From Cristatella mucedo (Eukaryota; Bryozoa; Phylactolaemata; Cristatellidae): a DNA stretch of 64,000 nt. The notes under the pieces are model-generated. The model was not told where the DNA came from and did no database searches. It saw only the letters and a list, made by a program, of their open reading frames with translations. Both the position numbers and the translations under genes were made by a program. Position 1 is the stretch's first letter. The number at the start of each line of letters is the position of its first letter. Where the stretch lies: positions 6,636,001 to 6,700,000 of the forward strand of contig WPIO01000004.1 of the NCBI GenBank assembly GCA_009760855.2. Reading direction: 5' to 3'. Positions 10,730 to 21,800 of the stretch are shown here, one piece after another.

Positions 10730-11397
10730 TCTGTCTGTCCGTGTCTGTCTGTCTGTGTCTGTCCGTGTCTGTCTGTCCGTGTCTGTCCGTGTCTGCCCGT
10801 GTCTGCCCGTGTCTGCCCGTGTCTGCCCGTGTCTGCCCGTGTCTGCCCGTGTCTGCCCGTGTCTGCCCGTGTCTGCCCGTGTCTGCCCGTGTCTGCCCGT
10901 GTCTGCCCGTGTCTGCCCGTCTCTGCCCGTCTCTGCCCGTCTCTGCCCGTCTCTGTCCGTCTCTGTCCGTCTCTGTCCGTCTCTGTCCGTCTCTGTCCGT
11001 CTCTGTCCGTCTCTGTCCGTCTCTGTCCCTGTCTGTCCCTGTCTGTCTGTCTCTCTGTCTGTCTATGTCTGTCTCTGTCTGTCTCTGTCTGTCTCTGTCT
11101 GTCTCTGTCTGTCTCTGTCTGTCTCTGTCTGTCTCTGTCTGTCTCTGTCTGTCTCTGTCTCTGTCTGTCTCTGTCTGTCTCTGTCTGTCTCTGTCTGTCT
11201 CTGCCTGTCTCTGCCTGTCTCTGCCTGTCTCTGCCTGTCTCTGCCTGTCTCTGCCTGTCTCTGCCTGTCTCTGTCTGTCTCTGTCTGTCTCTGTCTGTCT
11301 GTCTGTCTCTGTCTGTCTGTCTGTCTCTGCCTGTCTCTGTCTCTTTCTGTCTGTCTTTCTCTGTCTGTCTCTGTCTCTGTCTCCATCTCCATCTCTG

Positions 11398-11400
<3 letters not shown>
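10730..11400 (+). repeat. Decamer satellite with block-wise sequence drift
   Basis: A tandem array of ten-base units. The unit changes in homogeneous blocks: GTCTGCCCGT (about 10793-10920), CTCTGCCCGT (to about 10950), CTCTGTCCGT (to about 11026), CTCTGTCTGT (about 11065-11195), CTCTGCCTGT (about 11200-11270), then mixed units fading into (CT)n. Because ten is not a multiple of three, all three plus frames stay open for over 400 codons; these are not genes. Confidence 0.95.
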
Positions 11401-11449
<49 letters not shown>

Positions 11450-11641
11450 TTTCTCGCTCACGCTCTCGCTCGCTCTCAATCTCTTTCTCTCGCCCTCTCT
11501 CCCTTTCTCTCTCAATCTCTCGCTCTCTCTCACGCTCTGTCTCTCGCTCGCTCTCCCCCACTCTTTCGCTGGCTTTCTCTCTCACTTTCTCACTCGCTAC
11601 CTCTCTCTCGCCTCCCCTCTCTCTCTCTCACCTCTCATCCA

Positions 11642-11730
<89 letters not shown>
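11398..11730. repeat. (CT)n microsatellite block
   Basis: Imperfect then perfect CT arrays directly continuing the decamer array; the purest part is 11647-11730. Confidence 0.95.
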
Positions 11731-11733
<3 letters not shown>

Positions 11734-11749
11734 GTCTTCCGCTCTTTTT

Positions 11750-12610
11750 TCTCTCGGTGGAGGAGAGCGGACGGCGACAGTTGCTCTCTGGCTGTGCTAT
11801 GCTCTTTATTTCTCGCCCTTCTGCTCGTCGTGCAACACTCTCTCCCCCCAAGTTCCTGAGAGTCGGCCCCGATCGTGCCAAACCGGCCCAAACCGCCCAA
11901 GCGGCAGTGCCGTCGGCAAACGAAGTCGAGCCGACGGGCGGCGTCTATATAGGTGCACTCGCTCAGGCGGCCCACTGCAGAGGCGGAGGCGCAGGCTACG
12001 TCAGCGGCAGTGGGGCGCGAACGTCCGCACTCTGGGAGGCCTATCCCCGACCGACGCTCGCACTTTTAAACGTCGATTGCTTACACAATGAGAGCTTGAG
12101 CGAGCCGGCGCCACGATGACGGTCGACTTAGACGTCACAGGTGCCAGCGGACAGCTACTTCGTCCGCCGGCAGTGCGCCTTAGAAGCCACGCCGTACGTA
12201 CGGTCGAAAACCGACCGTCGACGCTTAGTGCAGCATCAGCAGCAACCAAGCGCAGCTGATGTGGCTGCTGCTCCGACCCGCGGCTGGCGACAGGCGGCTT
12301 CGCATCGGCTCACGCTGCGCTGCTACGAGGCAACTACCGTGCTTATCAATCGCGGCCGCCGTAATGGAACGGCTAGAAGATAGACGGGAAGGGAATTGGG
12401 CGATATTTCGTAATTGCTGGTCTGCTGGTTTGGGTAGATTCTCGATGTGTGCGGCTTCGGGTACGTGGAGCGCTATACCCAGTGGGAGTGGACTGCATCC
12501 AGGTGCAGATCGACACTCTGTGTCTGCTCGCTCGTGACTGCCAAGCGTATTTGCTTTGCAGTTTGCCTACCTGCCGGTCTTTGAATCGTATCGTCGTCCC
12601 GCATAGGTGA
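11750..12610. other. Small CpG-rich island, no gene identified
   Basis: CpG-dense sequence right of the CT block, with a TATA-like element at 11946 and open frames on both strands that show no recognisable domain. It has promoter character, but the transcript it would serve was not found. Confidence 0.4.
11946..11953 (+). promoter_or_regulatory. Candidate TATA box
   Basis: TATATAGG within CpG-rich sequence, followed after about 25 bases by GCGGCCCACTGC. It is a good match to a core promoter element in a plausible setting, but no downstream coding exon is recognised. Confidence 0.35.
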
Positions 12611-12681
12611 AGACGGCAGAGAACTGGATATTACGACTACGGTGTGGCTTTTAAAGGGCTAGGGCCCGTCACGCTTGACTA

Positions 12682-12790
12682 CATAATAATAATAGTAATA
12701 TTTATAATTAAAATACATCTGATAAATTCCCCTCAGGGAACTCAAATCTTTTTCTTTGCACTTTCTAATTGCTGCAATCAATGCGAATCG
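12682..12790 (-). mobile_element. Diverged LINE 3' tail
   Basis: Reads in reverse as an AT-rich tail (AATAATAATAGTAATA) followed by CCCCTCAGGGAACTCAAATC and CTTTGCACTT, the complement of the family's terminal motif. Confidence 0.55.
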
Positions 12791-13084
12791 TGACGAAATG
12801 ACAGCCCAATTTTTGTTGCAAAGCCTAAATTGTAGAGTGATTTAAGTATGGCTGGAAATTAAAACAAAACATTATTTGCGGCGGAAATTGTGCACTTCGT
12901 GTCAGAGCTCAAAAGTAGAATTCCAAAGTTTCGATGGGAAATTCTAATGCCTTAGTGACACCCAGCATCCGACGCGACGGTGTTGTACGTACACCTCGCT
13001 AGCAGACATTCTGTAAAGTAGATCAATTTGTCTGATTCAGAAATTAGAAAGGTTGGCGCTCAAAGTTGATTATGCCAGCATATC

Positions 13085-13953
13085 TCCTGCTGAATCAGCT
13101 TGAAATCTAGGTGTCACGTTCCAAAGTGACCTCTCGCTAGACGACCACATCACCTCCACAGTCAAATCTGCCTACTTTCAGCTACATAACGTTGCTAAAA
13201 TTCGGGCTTGTTTAGATAAGGATACCACGTCTAAGTTGGTCCATGCATTCGTGACACCACGTCTCGACTTCAGCAGCTCACTGCGTTCTAGCCTACCGGC
13301 ATGTACGATCAGGCGATTGCAGCTGGTGCAAAACTCTGCAGCTAGGCTTGTCTGTCGTGAGCGTCGCAGTTGCCACATCACACCACTTCTTGCCAACCTG
13401 CACTGGCTACAAGTCAAGCAACGGATTGACTTCAAGGTTTTGTCGCTCACTTTTAGGTCACTTCAGTCTTCAGCTCCAGCCTATCTCTCAGATATACTCC
13501 CCCACCAGGCCAAGCATCGTACCACCCGCTTCTCGGAACCCAACAGTCAACTAATTCTTTGTAAAAACCTCAAATCCTTTGGAGACCGTGCATTTAGTTG
13601 GTATACTACCAAAGCCTGGAACTCCCTCCCGACTTGCGTCAGAACATCCCCTGACTTGACCACATTTAAAAAGAACTTAAAACACACACCTATTTAGGAC
13701 AGCATTTAGTGGATCCCTGTGATTTGTCTTTCATGTGCTCATGCGTGCTGACACTGTGCATGCTGCCACTAACCACATTTGCATGCTGACCCTGTGCATG
13801 TCACCCCTAACCATGCTATTCATGTTATTGTTTATCAAGCATGATATTATGCAACATTCAATTGCATTTCCCTTTGCAGCAAATGTAAAGCGCCTAGAAA
13901 GAGATTGAGTTCTCTGAGGGTGTTCTTTCAAGTGCATTATTATTATTATAATT
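13085..13953 (+). mobile_element. CR1/L2-like LINE: reverse transcriptase C-terminus and 3' end
   Basis: The longest well-preserved copy. The frame gives LGVTFQSDLSLDDHITS, then SKLVHAFVTPRLDF, LQLVQNSAARLV, LHWLQVKQRIDFKVL, APAYLSDIL, GDRAFSWYTTKAWNSLPTCV and a stop at 13697. This is the standard C-terminal thumb region of CR1/L2-clade reverse transcriptases. The frame from 13236 is intact for 153 codons, then the 3' untranslated region ends with the terminal stem-loop motif and an ATT tail. The catalytic palm (FADD) and the endonuclease are absent, so the copy is 5'-truncated and inactive. Close similarity to 61605-62335 suggests fairly recent activity. Confidence 0.9.
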
Positions 13954-14764
13954 TGACCAGAGGCAATTGCCATTCCTAATGTCACGGCTAGTGACCGGAA
14001 GTTGCAGCACCGATGCTTGCAGTCCTACCGAACATCACAGGAACGCTGCATCGATGAAGGGTGCTCGAGCCAAAGCATAACATGCTCACGTCCACAACGT
14101 AGATACTTCCATATGATACCGCTGGATGTTTACCGGCGTTCAACAGCGGCCGTGACGCACACTGATGGCTCAGCGGCTGTGAGCTCAAATTAGCTCAAGT
14201 TTCAAAGTCGACTTTGAAAGCATAACTCAATGCTCATCTCACGGAGTCGAATTTTCTGAGGCCTTGGCTATGAACTATCGCGCAATTGGCTCCAAGACGT
14301 TTCAATTTAGGAACCACGAATAAAGAACGGGTGTCATAATCCGACTGATTCAGCTCACCGCCACTTCATTATGTCAGGAAGGATCTTCCGACTCAAGTCA
14401 AGCTGAATCTGCCTGGGGCACCTAACCGAGTAGTCACAGCCCGAGGATCGTTCACCGAATCGTGCGCAGCTCTATAAGAATCATAGCTCGGCAGTTCTCT
14501 TACGGGAACCGCAAGCCGCTGCAGGGACACCAGCAGTTGGCTGGCAAACGGCGAGTCGCCCACTTAACAAGCACGACTGAGGTAGCAGGACGCGTGACTG
14601 AGTAAAGTGGCGTGAAGCCGGCAGGATGCAATTTGCCTAAAGATGCGCCCGCCGAATATGTAATGACTCGCGCTCGTTCTATCAGAATGGCGAGAGCGAA
14701 TTTCAGCTGGAATGCTCTGTTAAGACTTTGGTCAAAGCGAGCACCTTAGCCACTGGGAGAAGCC

Positions 14765-15000
14765 GGTGCGGGTTTGTCCTTTACTTATTCGTGCGAGCTA
14801 ACGCAGTGCAGGCTGCCACTTAATGACAGTACTCACATCTACATGCTAATTCTGTGCGCGTTGCCCTAACCACGCTTTGCTTGCTGAAATTGTGCATGCA
14901 ACCACTACCTATTGACCATGCTTGCTTTACAGAACGCTCAAAATGCCTAGAAAGAGACCAAGCTATGTGTGGGCGCTATACAAATGTATTTTTTATTATT
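14765..15000 (+). mobile_element. Diverged LINE 3' end
   Basis: An older copy of the 3' region: GCTAACGCAGTGCAGGCTGC, AATGCCTAGAAAGAGACC, GGGCGCTATACAAATG and a TTTTTTATTATT tail. It directly precedes a better-preserved copy in the same orientation. Confidence 0.7.
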
Positions 15001-15029
15001 AGTGTAAAGGCAGCTGCCGCTGCACGACT

Positions 15030-15586
15030 ATTTGCGACACGCTCCCAAAGCCTGAAACTCCCTCCCGACCTGCGTCAGAACATCCCCTGACCTGACCACA
15101 TTTAAAAGGAACCTAAAAACACACCTATTTAGGACAGCAATTAGTGGGTCCCTGCGATTCGTCCTTGATGTGCTTATGCGTGCTGACACTGTGCATTCTG
15201 CCACTAACCACATTTGCAAGCTGACCCTGTGCATGTCACCCCTAACCATATTATTCATTTCGTAATGGCTCACTAGGTAAGGCGGTTGCTTTTCACGACC
15301 TCGGCCCCCGAGGTCGTGGGCTCGAATCCTGCAGTGGGCGATCTTTTATCGCCACTGCAAGCGGTGGTGATAGCCGTAAAGGCTCTTCTGTCGCTATACA
15401 AAAAGAGGCTGTTAAATCAGCTAGCATTTATTTATTTATTTTATTTTTATTCATTTGTTTTTCAAGCATGATTTTACTTACCATTCAATTGCATTTCACT
15501 TTACAGCAAATGTAAAGCACCTAGAGAGAGATTAAGTTCTCTGAGGGTGCTTTATCAAGTGAATTATTATTATTATTATTATTTTG
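15030..15586 (+). mobile_element. LINE 3' end interrupted by a SINE
   Basis: Contains the last RT codons (ETPSRPASEHPLT-type frame; AACTCCCTCCCGACCTGCGT), TTTAGGACAGCAATTAGTGG, the 3' region up to TTATTCATTT at 15260, then a 186-bp SINE, then resumes at TTATTCATTTG (15447), TTTTCAAGCATGATTTTACT, the terminal motif and (ATT)n. Confidence 0.9.
15261..15446 (+). mobile_element. tRNA-derived SINE-B, inserted in a LINE with target-site duplication
   Basis: tRNA-like head with a box-A-like region (CTAGGTAAGGCGGTTGC), CACGACCTCGG...CCGAGGTCGTG pairing and box B (GGGCTCGAATCC). It is followed by a family body (CACTGCAAGCGGTGGTGATA, AAAGGCTCTTCTGTCGCTAT, AGGCTGTTAAATCAGCTAGC) and a TTTA-rich tail. 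It is flanked by the exact 10-bp repeat TTATTCATTT at 15251-15260 and 15447-15456. Confidence 0.92.
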
Positions 15587-15932
15587 CCGCCGTGTATCCG
15601 GGAGGTCATTGTGCCAGTGAGCGAGGAAACTATTGCGCCATGTTGGGACACGGTTTCTGCTACCTTGTCTTGCAATCGTAAAAACGCATCATGCAAACGC
15701 GTTCTGTGCGAAGGCCAGCGTCATAATCGGCTACTTTTAAAGCGAGTTCACTCGGTAGTAGTCAGCTGACACTTAAGTCGAGAGCAAAAGTCTCGGACCG
15801 TGAGCTACGGTTGCGGCGGGAAGCTAGTACGAACCTTAAAGAGATTTTAATTAATCCTGAGCTCCGCAGAGACAATACTCATACCGCCATACGCCCGCGA
15901 ATGACAGCACAAAATGCTGATGCTGAATTGCT

Positions 15933-16113
15933 TGATGGCGCACTAGCGAAGGCGGTGGCTTTTCACGACCTCGGTTCTCCGAGGTCGTGGGGGTTCAAGT
16001 CCTGCGCTGGGTGGTGATCCTTCGTTGCCACTGCAAGCGGCGACGGTGGTAGCCGGTAAAGGCTCGTCGTCTATCGCCACGCAAGAGAGGCTGCACAGTC
16101 AGCTGGCATTTAC
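15933..16113 (+). mobile_element. tRNA-derived SINE-B
   Basis: Same order of segments as the copy at 15261: GGCGGTGGCTTTTCACGACC, box B GGGGTTCAAGTCC, CACTGCAAGCGG, AAAGGCTCGTC, AGAGAGGCTG, CAGTCAGCTGGC. It is somewhat diverged. Confidence 0.85.
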
Positions 16114-16457
16114 TTTCTCCTCGCAATGCGGGACTAAGTCTTAGTTGGCCAGCCCGGCCTGTTTTTGGGCCGAAGTCGCTTGACGTTCGGTTGCTAGGCG
16201 CTCGCACCTTCCAGCTCTTGCTGTTTTTGAGTTTTCACAAGTCTGATAGCGGTCGCGCTTTGACAGCTCGATGCCGCTGGGATTTTTCTCTTCTTTTCTC
16301 TTCGTCTTCAGGCGTTTCCTCCTCCTTTGGCCGCGAGTGATATTTTCGAAGGTAGTGCCGCGCTGAGTGCATTCTCCTTCTGCATTTGGACCGAGATAGC
16401 TTACACGCAGACATTCTTCTCGCTCTGCCCCATTTGTTCCGCATGCATTGCATTGAG

Positions 16458-16600
16458 TATAATAATAATGATGATAATGCACTTGATAAAGCGCCCTCAG
16501 AGAGCTTACTCTGTCGCTAGGCGCTTTACATTTGCTGGAAAGAGGAAATGCAGTTGAAACTATGAGTAAAATCACGCTTGATAAACAAGCAAAATGAATA
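16458..16600 (-). mobile_element. LINE 3' end
   Basis: In reverse: ATAATAATAATGATGATAAT tail, GCACTTGATAAAGCGCCCTC, GCGCTTTACATTTGCTGGAA, GTAAAATCACGCTTGATAAA. Confidence 0.8.
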
Positions 16601-17601
16601 TCGCTAGCTGCTAGAACGAAAGAACGTTTTTTACTTTTACCCAGACTTAGCTTAGCGATCGCGATATGCATCATTTAGTGGAAAATTTAGCTTTACACTT
16701 ACTTAAAGTGGAACATAGTTTTTGATTAAATATTGAATTCCATTTTCTATTTCAACTCTTCAAAAATATGAATACAAATTCTGCGTCGCTCTTCCCCTAG
16801 GTCAGCGCCGACTATTGAATAAGCAGTGACTTCCGTTTTACGTAACTTACTTTCGTCGCGTGCATTCAAAATTGTATGAATCTTTATTGTTGGGCATTTG
16901 AAAGCTTTTTCGATGTATTGAAGTTATACCGTAGTACAGTGGGACTGTCCATTCTCTTATTGCCTCTAGCCCATGGTCATAACAGGGTAGGTTTAATTAG
17001 GTAGATTTTCGTTAAACTCTCTTATTTACTTCCGTTTCAGTTTGCTAAAGTCAAGTACGTACGTCTAAAATGATAGAATTTCATACCTTTTGTATTCAAT
17101 GTCAAGCTCAGTACGGAAACCCCTTGTTCAAGCAGAAATAATCAAAAAGTGCTGACTTGCCGCCAGCCGTCAGGCCCAGGATTAGCATGCAGTCTCGACG
17201 CCTGTAAGAACACAAATAGAATATGCCGAGGAATGGAGCTAGTACTGTAAGAAAAAAGAGGATTTTTAGCTCTATTTAACCGCCACGTAGTCAGTGGACG
17301 TCGTTATTTCAGTCGGAAACAGTTCGAGGCTAAGGGAGCATGATAATGAGTTTGCTTATATAATGAGTTTGCTTAGGGGCTCAGCTAAACAACTGAGTCA
17401 GAAGATCAGATAATAAGATCTGCAGGAAATTCCCGTATTTGGGAATTATTTTGCATAAGTACACTGGAGCAAGAGAATAAAGAGGGCGAATGACGGAACC
17501 AGCAAGTTGAATATGTTGCCAATGTTGTAGTCACCACATGGTCAAATGGGTTACACCAGTTGGGCCGTAATTAAGTCAGAAGGTTATATCTACCGATGTG
17601 A

Positions 17602-17603
<2 letters not shown>

Positions 17604-17698
<95 letters not shown>

Positions 17699-17722
17699 TA
17701 TATATATATTTATATATATATA
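17604..17722. repeat. Compound (CA)n-(TA)n microsatellite
   Basis: About 90 bases of pure CA repeat followed by 30 bases of TA-rich repeat. It directly abuts the 3' end of a reverse-strand SINE-A copy, so the TA part may have grown from the SINE tail. Confidence 0.95.
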
Positions 17723-17860
17723 GTAACAATTTGTATAGCACCCAAAGATAACTCAATCTCTATTCAGGCGTTTCACATATGCCTCGAGGCTCGAGCCCAC
17801 GACCTCCAGCCGGACCGTCGGTCGGGGCGAGCACCTTGACCGCTGAATCAAACCAGCTCG
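17723..17860 (-). mobile_element. tRNA-derived SINE-A
   Basis: In reverse: tail TTTGTATAGCACCCAAAGAT, AACTCAATCTCTATTCAGGC, box B GGCTCGAGCCC, then GGGGCGAGCACCTTGACCGC, AATCAAACCAGCTCG. The same segments occur at 29321-29460 and 63839-63974. Confidence 0.85.
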
Positions 17861-18689
17861 CTTACTATAAAGCCATGCTGAGCATCGAGGTAGGTTGTTA
17901 CTCCTATCCAACGGCTTTGACAAATGAATTACACGCGAAAAGAAATGACGGGACCGTATTTTTAATTATAGACATACTTTGTACATTTACGTCCATCATG
18001 CAAGAGGAGGCTGGCGCTATTGTGACACCGCACAGTAGTGGGCTGCTCAAATACCGTCGTCGCCTATAGTTTCGTACTGCCTCTGCTCCACTCCAGCTTA
18101 TCGAGGGATCATCTCTTTCTTTCTTGGCTACTGGGTGCTACCAGCTAACAGGATGACGTTGTGTAGCTGGGGCAGACCTAATGCCCGGCGAGCATAAGCT
18201 TGCCGCTGCGCTGACAACAATACAACGTCTGGTAAGCCGACCGAGAAGTCCTAAAGCTATCGACAGTGTACCGCTGGGCAAATATTAGATAAGAATGGCA
18301 GGAATACCTCCAAGGACAGAGAGCCAGCTACAAGATTCCTCCACCAACGGGCGTTAGTGGGCCGCACATCGCTTGTTGGGATGATGTTATACCGTACGAA
18401 GAATTTCCTAGCTTGACACTGGCGTTAAATCGGTAATACAAAATGCTTGTAGAGCAAACTAGGTTTGATGACATGTTACTTGCCAACACACACTACAAAA
18501 GAATTTAAGGACATTCTTACTTCAAGAAAGTATCATGGGGTCATTCATGTACTGAGTTGAGTCTGGAAATGGAACTGACAGCAATCCCCCAAAACCAGCT
18601 TAACGAGCGAGACATATTGCTCTACCCTGACTAGATGAGTCAGGTAAAGTCTCTTCACGGGGAGAGAGAAAAAATGACTTTGACCTCAG

Positions 18690-18740
18690 TCGTTTAAGGC
18701 GAGCACCTTGATCACTGGTCAAAATCAGCTTTCGGCAACT
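18690..18740 (-). mobile_element. SINE-A head fragment
   Basis: GGCGAGCACCTTGATCACTG and GTCAAAATCAGCTTTC match the tRNA-like head of SINE-A in reverse; body and tail are missing. Confidence 0.45.
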
Positions 18741-18934
18741 GATGTACTATAGGGTACTGAAGATACTACTTCACGATAAACACATACATAACAACACTAT
18801 GTGTTTTTCTGGCTGGCAAAAACATTTCCTGAGTGACGTTGATATATGGCCGAATCAGTATCCGAGTAAACTTTGGCAAATTTAAATTACGCATCCCTTC
18901 AGAAACTCGAGTCTGCTTAGACAAGGCAGCCATA

Positions 18935-19640
18935 TTAGCAGTCTATTAGTTAAGGGCATTCCGTCTTAGCATCGCTAAAACATTACTCTCAGGTTTACAG
19001 GGCTGGTAAAAGGACAAAGAATTTTAGCAGTTGGAGCAAACTTTGCAGCTAGGCTCAAGTGTCTTAAAATAGCTGATTTGGCAGCCTCTCTTGTGTGTTG
19101 CGACAGAAGTTCCTTAACGGCAATCACCGCCACTTGCAGCGGCAAGAAAGGAAGGAATCACCCACCGCTGGATTCGAACCCGCGACCTTAGGGACTGAGG
19201 GCGTGAAAAGGAATCGCCTAGTCTGTCATCAGGCTTTTCGCTGCAGCAGCCACATTAGGCCATTTCTAACCGACATGCATTGGCCGCCAATTAATAAAAC
19301 TAATGACTTAAAAGGTTTTTTCAAGTATTTTTAGGTTCCTTAGTTCTCTTGCTTCGGCGTACCTATACGAGCTACACCCTAGCCATGCTAAGCATCATAC
19401 CACTTGCCCTTGTGAAAAATGTCGTTCAGCTCTACCTCTAACCAATTTCAATACCGTTGAAGACATTTCATTTAGTTTGAACGCTTTAAAGGCTTGAGCT
19501 CACACCCGACTGTCGTCACGTCCCCTGACTTGATGACATTTCAAAGAAGCTTTAAACTGACCTGATCCTCAAAACTCTTTTTCTGCACGCATGCATAGCC
19601 ATTTATGTGAATTGCTCTGGGTATTGATAAGTGCATAATG
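18935..19640 (+). mobile_element. Old decayed LINE reverse transcriptase fragment, split by a SINE
   Basis: Degraded RT C-terminal sequence: TTTTAGCAGTTGGAGCAAAC, CTTTGCAGCTAGGC before the SINE; CAGCCACATTAGGCCATTTC, ATGCATTGGCCGCCA and CCTGACTTGATGACATTTCA after it, each matching the order seen at 13300-13680. Many frame breaks. Confidence 0.7.
19062..19233 (-). mobile_element. tRNA-derived SINE-B inserted in LINE
   Basis: In reverse: AATAGCTGATTTGGCAGCCT, CACCGCCACTTGCAGCGG, AATCACCCACCGCTGGATTC, box B GGATTCGAACCC, CGTGAAAAGGAATCGCCTAG. No clear target-site duplication could be read, because the host LINE is degraded. Confidence 0.8.
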
Positions 19641-19684
19641 TTATCGTACAAGTAAATGATTGCTAACCAGTATACGTGAATTGC

Positions 19685-19811
19685 GCAAAGAGAGAGAAAG
19701 AGAGAAGTCAAGAGAGAGAGAGGTCAAGAGGGGGAAGAGAGAAAGAGAGGGAAATAGAGATATTGGGAGAGATAGGGAGAGAGGAAAAGGGGTTATAGAG
19801 AAAGGGGAGAG

Positions 19812-19878
<67 letters not shown>

Positions 19879-19912
19879 TAGGAAGAGAAAAAGAGAGGAG
19901 AGAGAGAGAGAT
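19685..19912. repeat. Imperfect (GA)n block
   Basis: Purine-rich GA, GGGA and GAAA units with pure GA runs near 19817-19880. Confidence 0.9.
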
Positions 19913-19919
19913 GAATCTC

Positions 19920-21640
19920 TCTCAGGTTGCTACATACATTTTTATATTTATAATTAAGGAATTATTATCAATAATATCCAGATTAAGATAATGGTGATAA
20001 CAAACTTCCAGTCGCGGCCAAATGCGCATTTGCGGATATGGGGAATTATAGAGCTTAATGTTGATAGCAAACTGAAATTTGCACTTCACAGTTATCATAA
20101 GGTCTGAAGGCTAACGATATGGCGTGCGACATCGCCGCGTGGATCAGTTCGCCACAGCTTTGAGTGACACTGTGCACATAAAGAGTGAAGCTAGTATTAC
20201 AGGAAGTCGGTGGGCCCTCATTGAGGGAGTCTAGCACCACTCTTTTGTTGTACGCAGATGCATACATACAGATAGATAGATTATTTATTAATTTAATTGC
20301 ACAAGCCATATGAAATGTATTGGCATAGCTTGCTCAAGCTAATTAGGAGCAATTGATAAACTGACAGCCTAGACGTATGCGCCAAGACGAAGGGTGACCG
20401 ATCTTGAGATCATCCTCGAACGCTGACGTAACTACCAAGACTTGTCGGACATTATCTTTGAGCAAGTCCAAAGTCACCTATGAAAATAAAAAAAAATCAC
20501 AAAACTAAGTCAGCGAAAGGATTTGCAATAAGCAGGCGCCACTGCATAGCAGAATTGTGCGGTAATGGGGCAAGCCAAGAGCACATCGGAGGCGTTGTTA
20601 AATTTCTGGGTCACCTATTTAGACATCGACTGTAACTGATTGACTAAAGAAGCAAAATAAGCAACACGGTTAGCTATTGAGTACGATCGCAGTCATCGCA
20701 AATCTCACGGTTGAGGAGGCTTAATAGGGAAGGCGAAACTGACCTCTGTAACGATGCATTCAGATGAAGAGCGGTAGGATTTTTGCAAGTTGCCAAGCTG
20801 CAGCACTAATCAAGCTGTCAATGATGGTGAGCTATTTCTTCCTAAGACTATTTGCCAAGTTAAGCAGACTTAATATGACGCGTGATTACTCTTCTGCGGA
20901 ATGTCAAATGAGACAAAATCGTCAGTGGCTTAAAGGGTGAGCCCATATAGTTCTATTCTCCCTATATTCCTACTTTAGCTGTGACAGCTCACTTGGCTAC
21001 GGTACGGCTAGATAAATTGGCTGGCCACTCATGGTCACATAACTTATTTGATCATTTAAAAGGACCTCATAAGAGCAGTAAGTGATTTGTATTACTTATA
21101 TGGCATGAAAGTGGTTTTTAATATATTACAGCATATTAACCCAAGGCTGATTATATCCTTTTTAAAATAAATGAAATATTTTTTTGAATTCTTCAACTTG
21201 ACTACAGAGTTTACATCAGCTGGCATAACATTACGTTCACATTGGCTGACACATTGATCAAATGTCATGACCAGGTACTGTTAAGAGATTAGTTAACTTT
21301 TTGGAACGATGAAGCTTCATCTTCTTAAAAGTAAGCATAAAAACGTAGAGCCGACCAAGGGCCTAAGATCGCAACCAAATGCCAGGTAAGCATAATACAA
21401 ATCCAAAAAATAATATGAAACGAAGTGAAAACATCTCGTACTGCTGCAGAAATGTGTAAAAAATAAAAAAATATTTCTATAGCACAATAAAATAACGTAT
21501 TCTCTATTCGTGTGCTTCACACGCAATCTGCCACGGGGCTTGGGACCTGGGTCATTAAATGCCTTCATTTTGACTGCAGTTGTTAAATGCATGAACCTTC
21601 ACCATTGGGCCAAATTCGCGAGGCGCCGTTCCTGCAGCCT
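19920..21640. other. No gene or recognised repeat seen
   Basis: AT-rich unique-looking sequence with short open frames only. No splice-supported exon, tRNA or repeat-family match was recognised. Confidence 0.5.
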
Positions 21641-21650
21641 CATCGCTGAG

Positions 21651-21664
21651 AGAGATAGAGAGCG

Positions 21665-21725
<61 letters not shown>

Positions 21726-21730
21726 GAGAG

Positions 21731-21797
<67 letters not shown>
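21651..21797. repeat. Compound (GA)n-(GT)n microsatellite
   Basis: About 84 bases of GA repeat with CGAG interruptions, switching cleanly at 21735 to about 63 bases of pure GT repeat. Confidence 0.95.

Positions 21798-21799
<2 letters not shown>

Positions 21800-21800
<1 letters not shown>

Noticed and set aside
10730-11400. CRISPR-like array
   Set aside because: Units are contiguous decamers without unique spacers; the window is eukaryotic.
10570-12119. Three overlapping plus-strand open frames of over 400 codons and a minus frame of 286 codons
   Set aside because: They come from a ten-base tandem repeat and CT runs, which keep all frames open; the products are repeated Cys-Leu-Ser-Val or Arg-Asp-Thr strings.
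15261-15335. Possible functional tRNA gene
   Set aside because: Acceptor stem does not close and the sequence continues into a repeated SINE body, so it is a SINE head.
16141-16674. Minus-strand 177-codon frame with a CNACG motif
   Set aside because: Part of it overlaps a LINE 3' end at 16458-16600; the rest has a competing frame and no clear domain.
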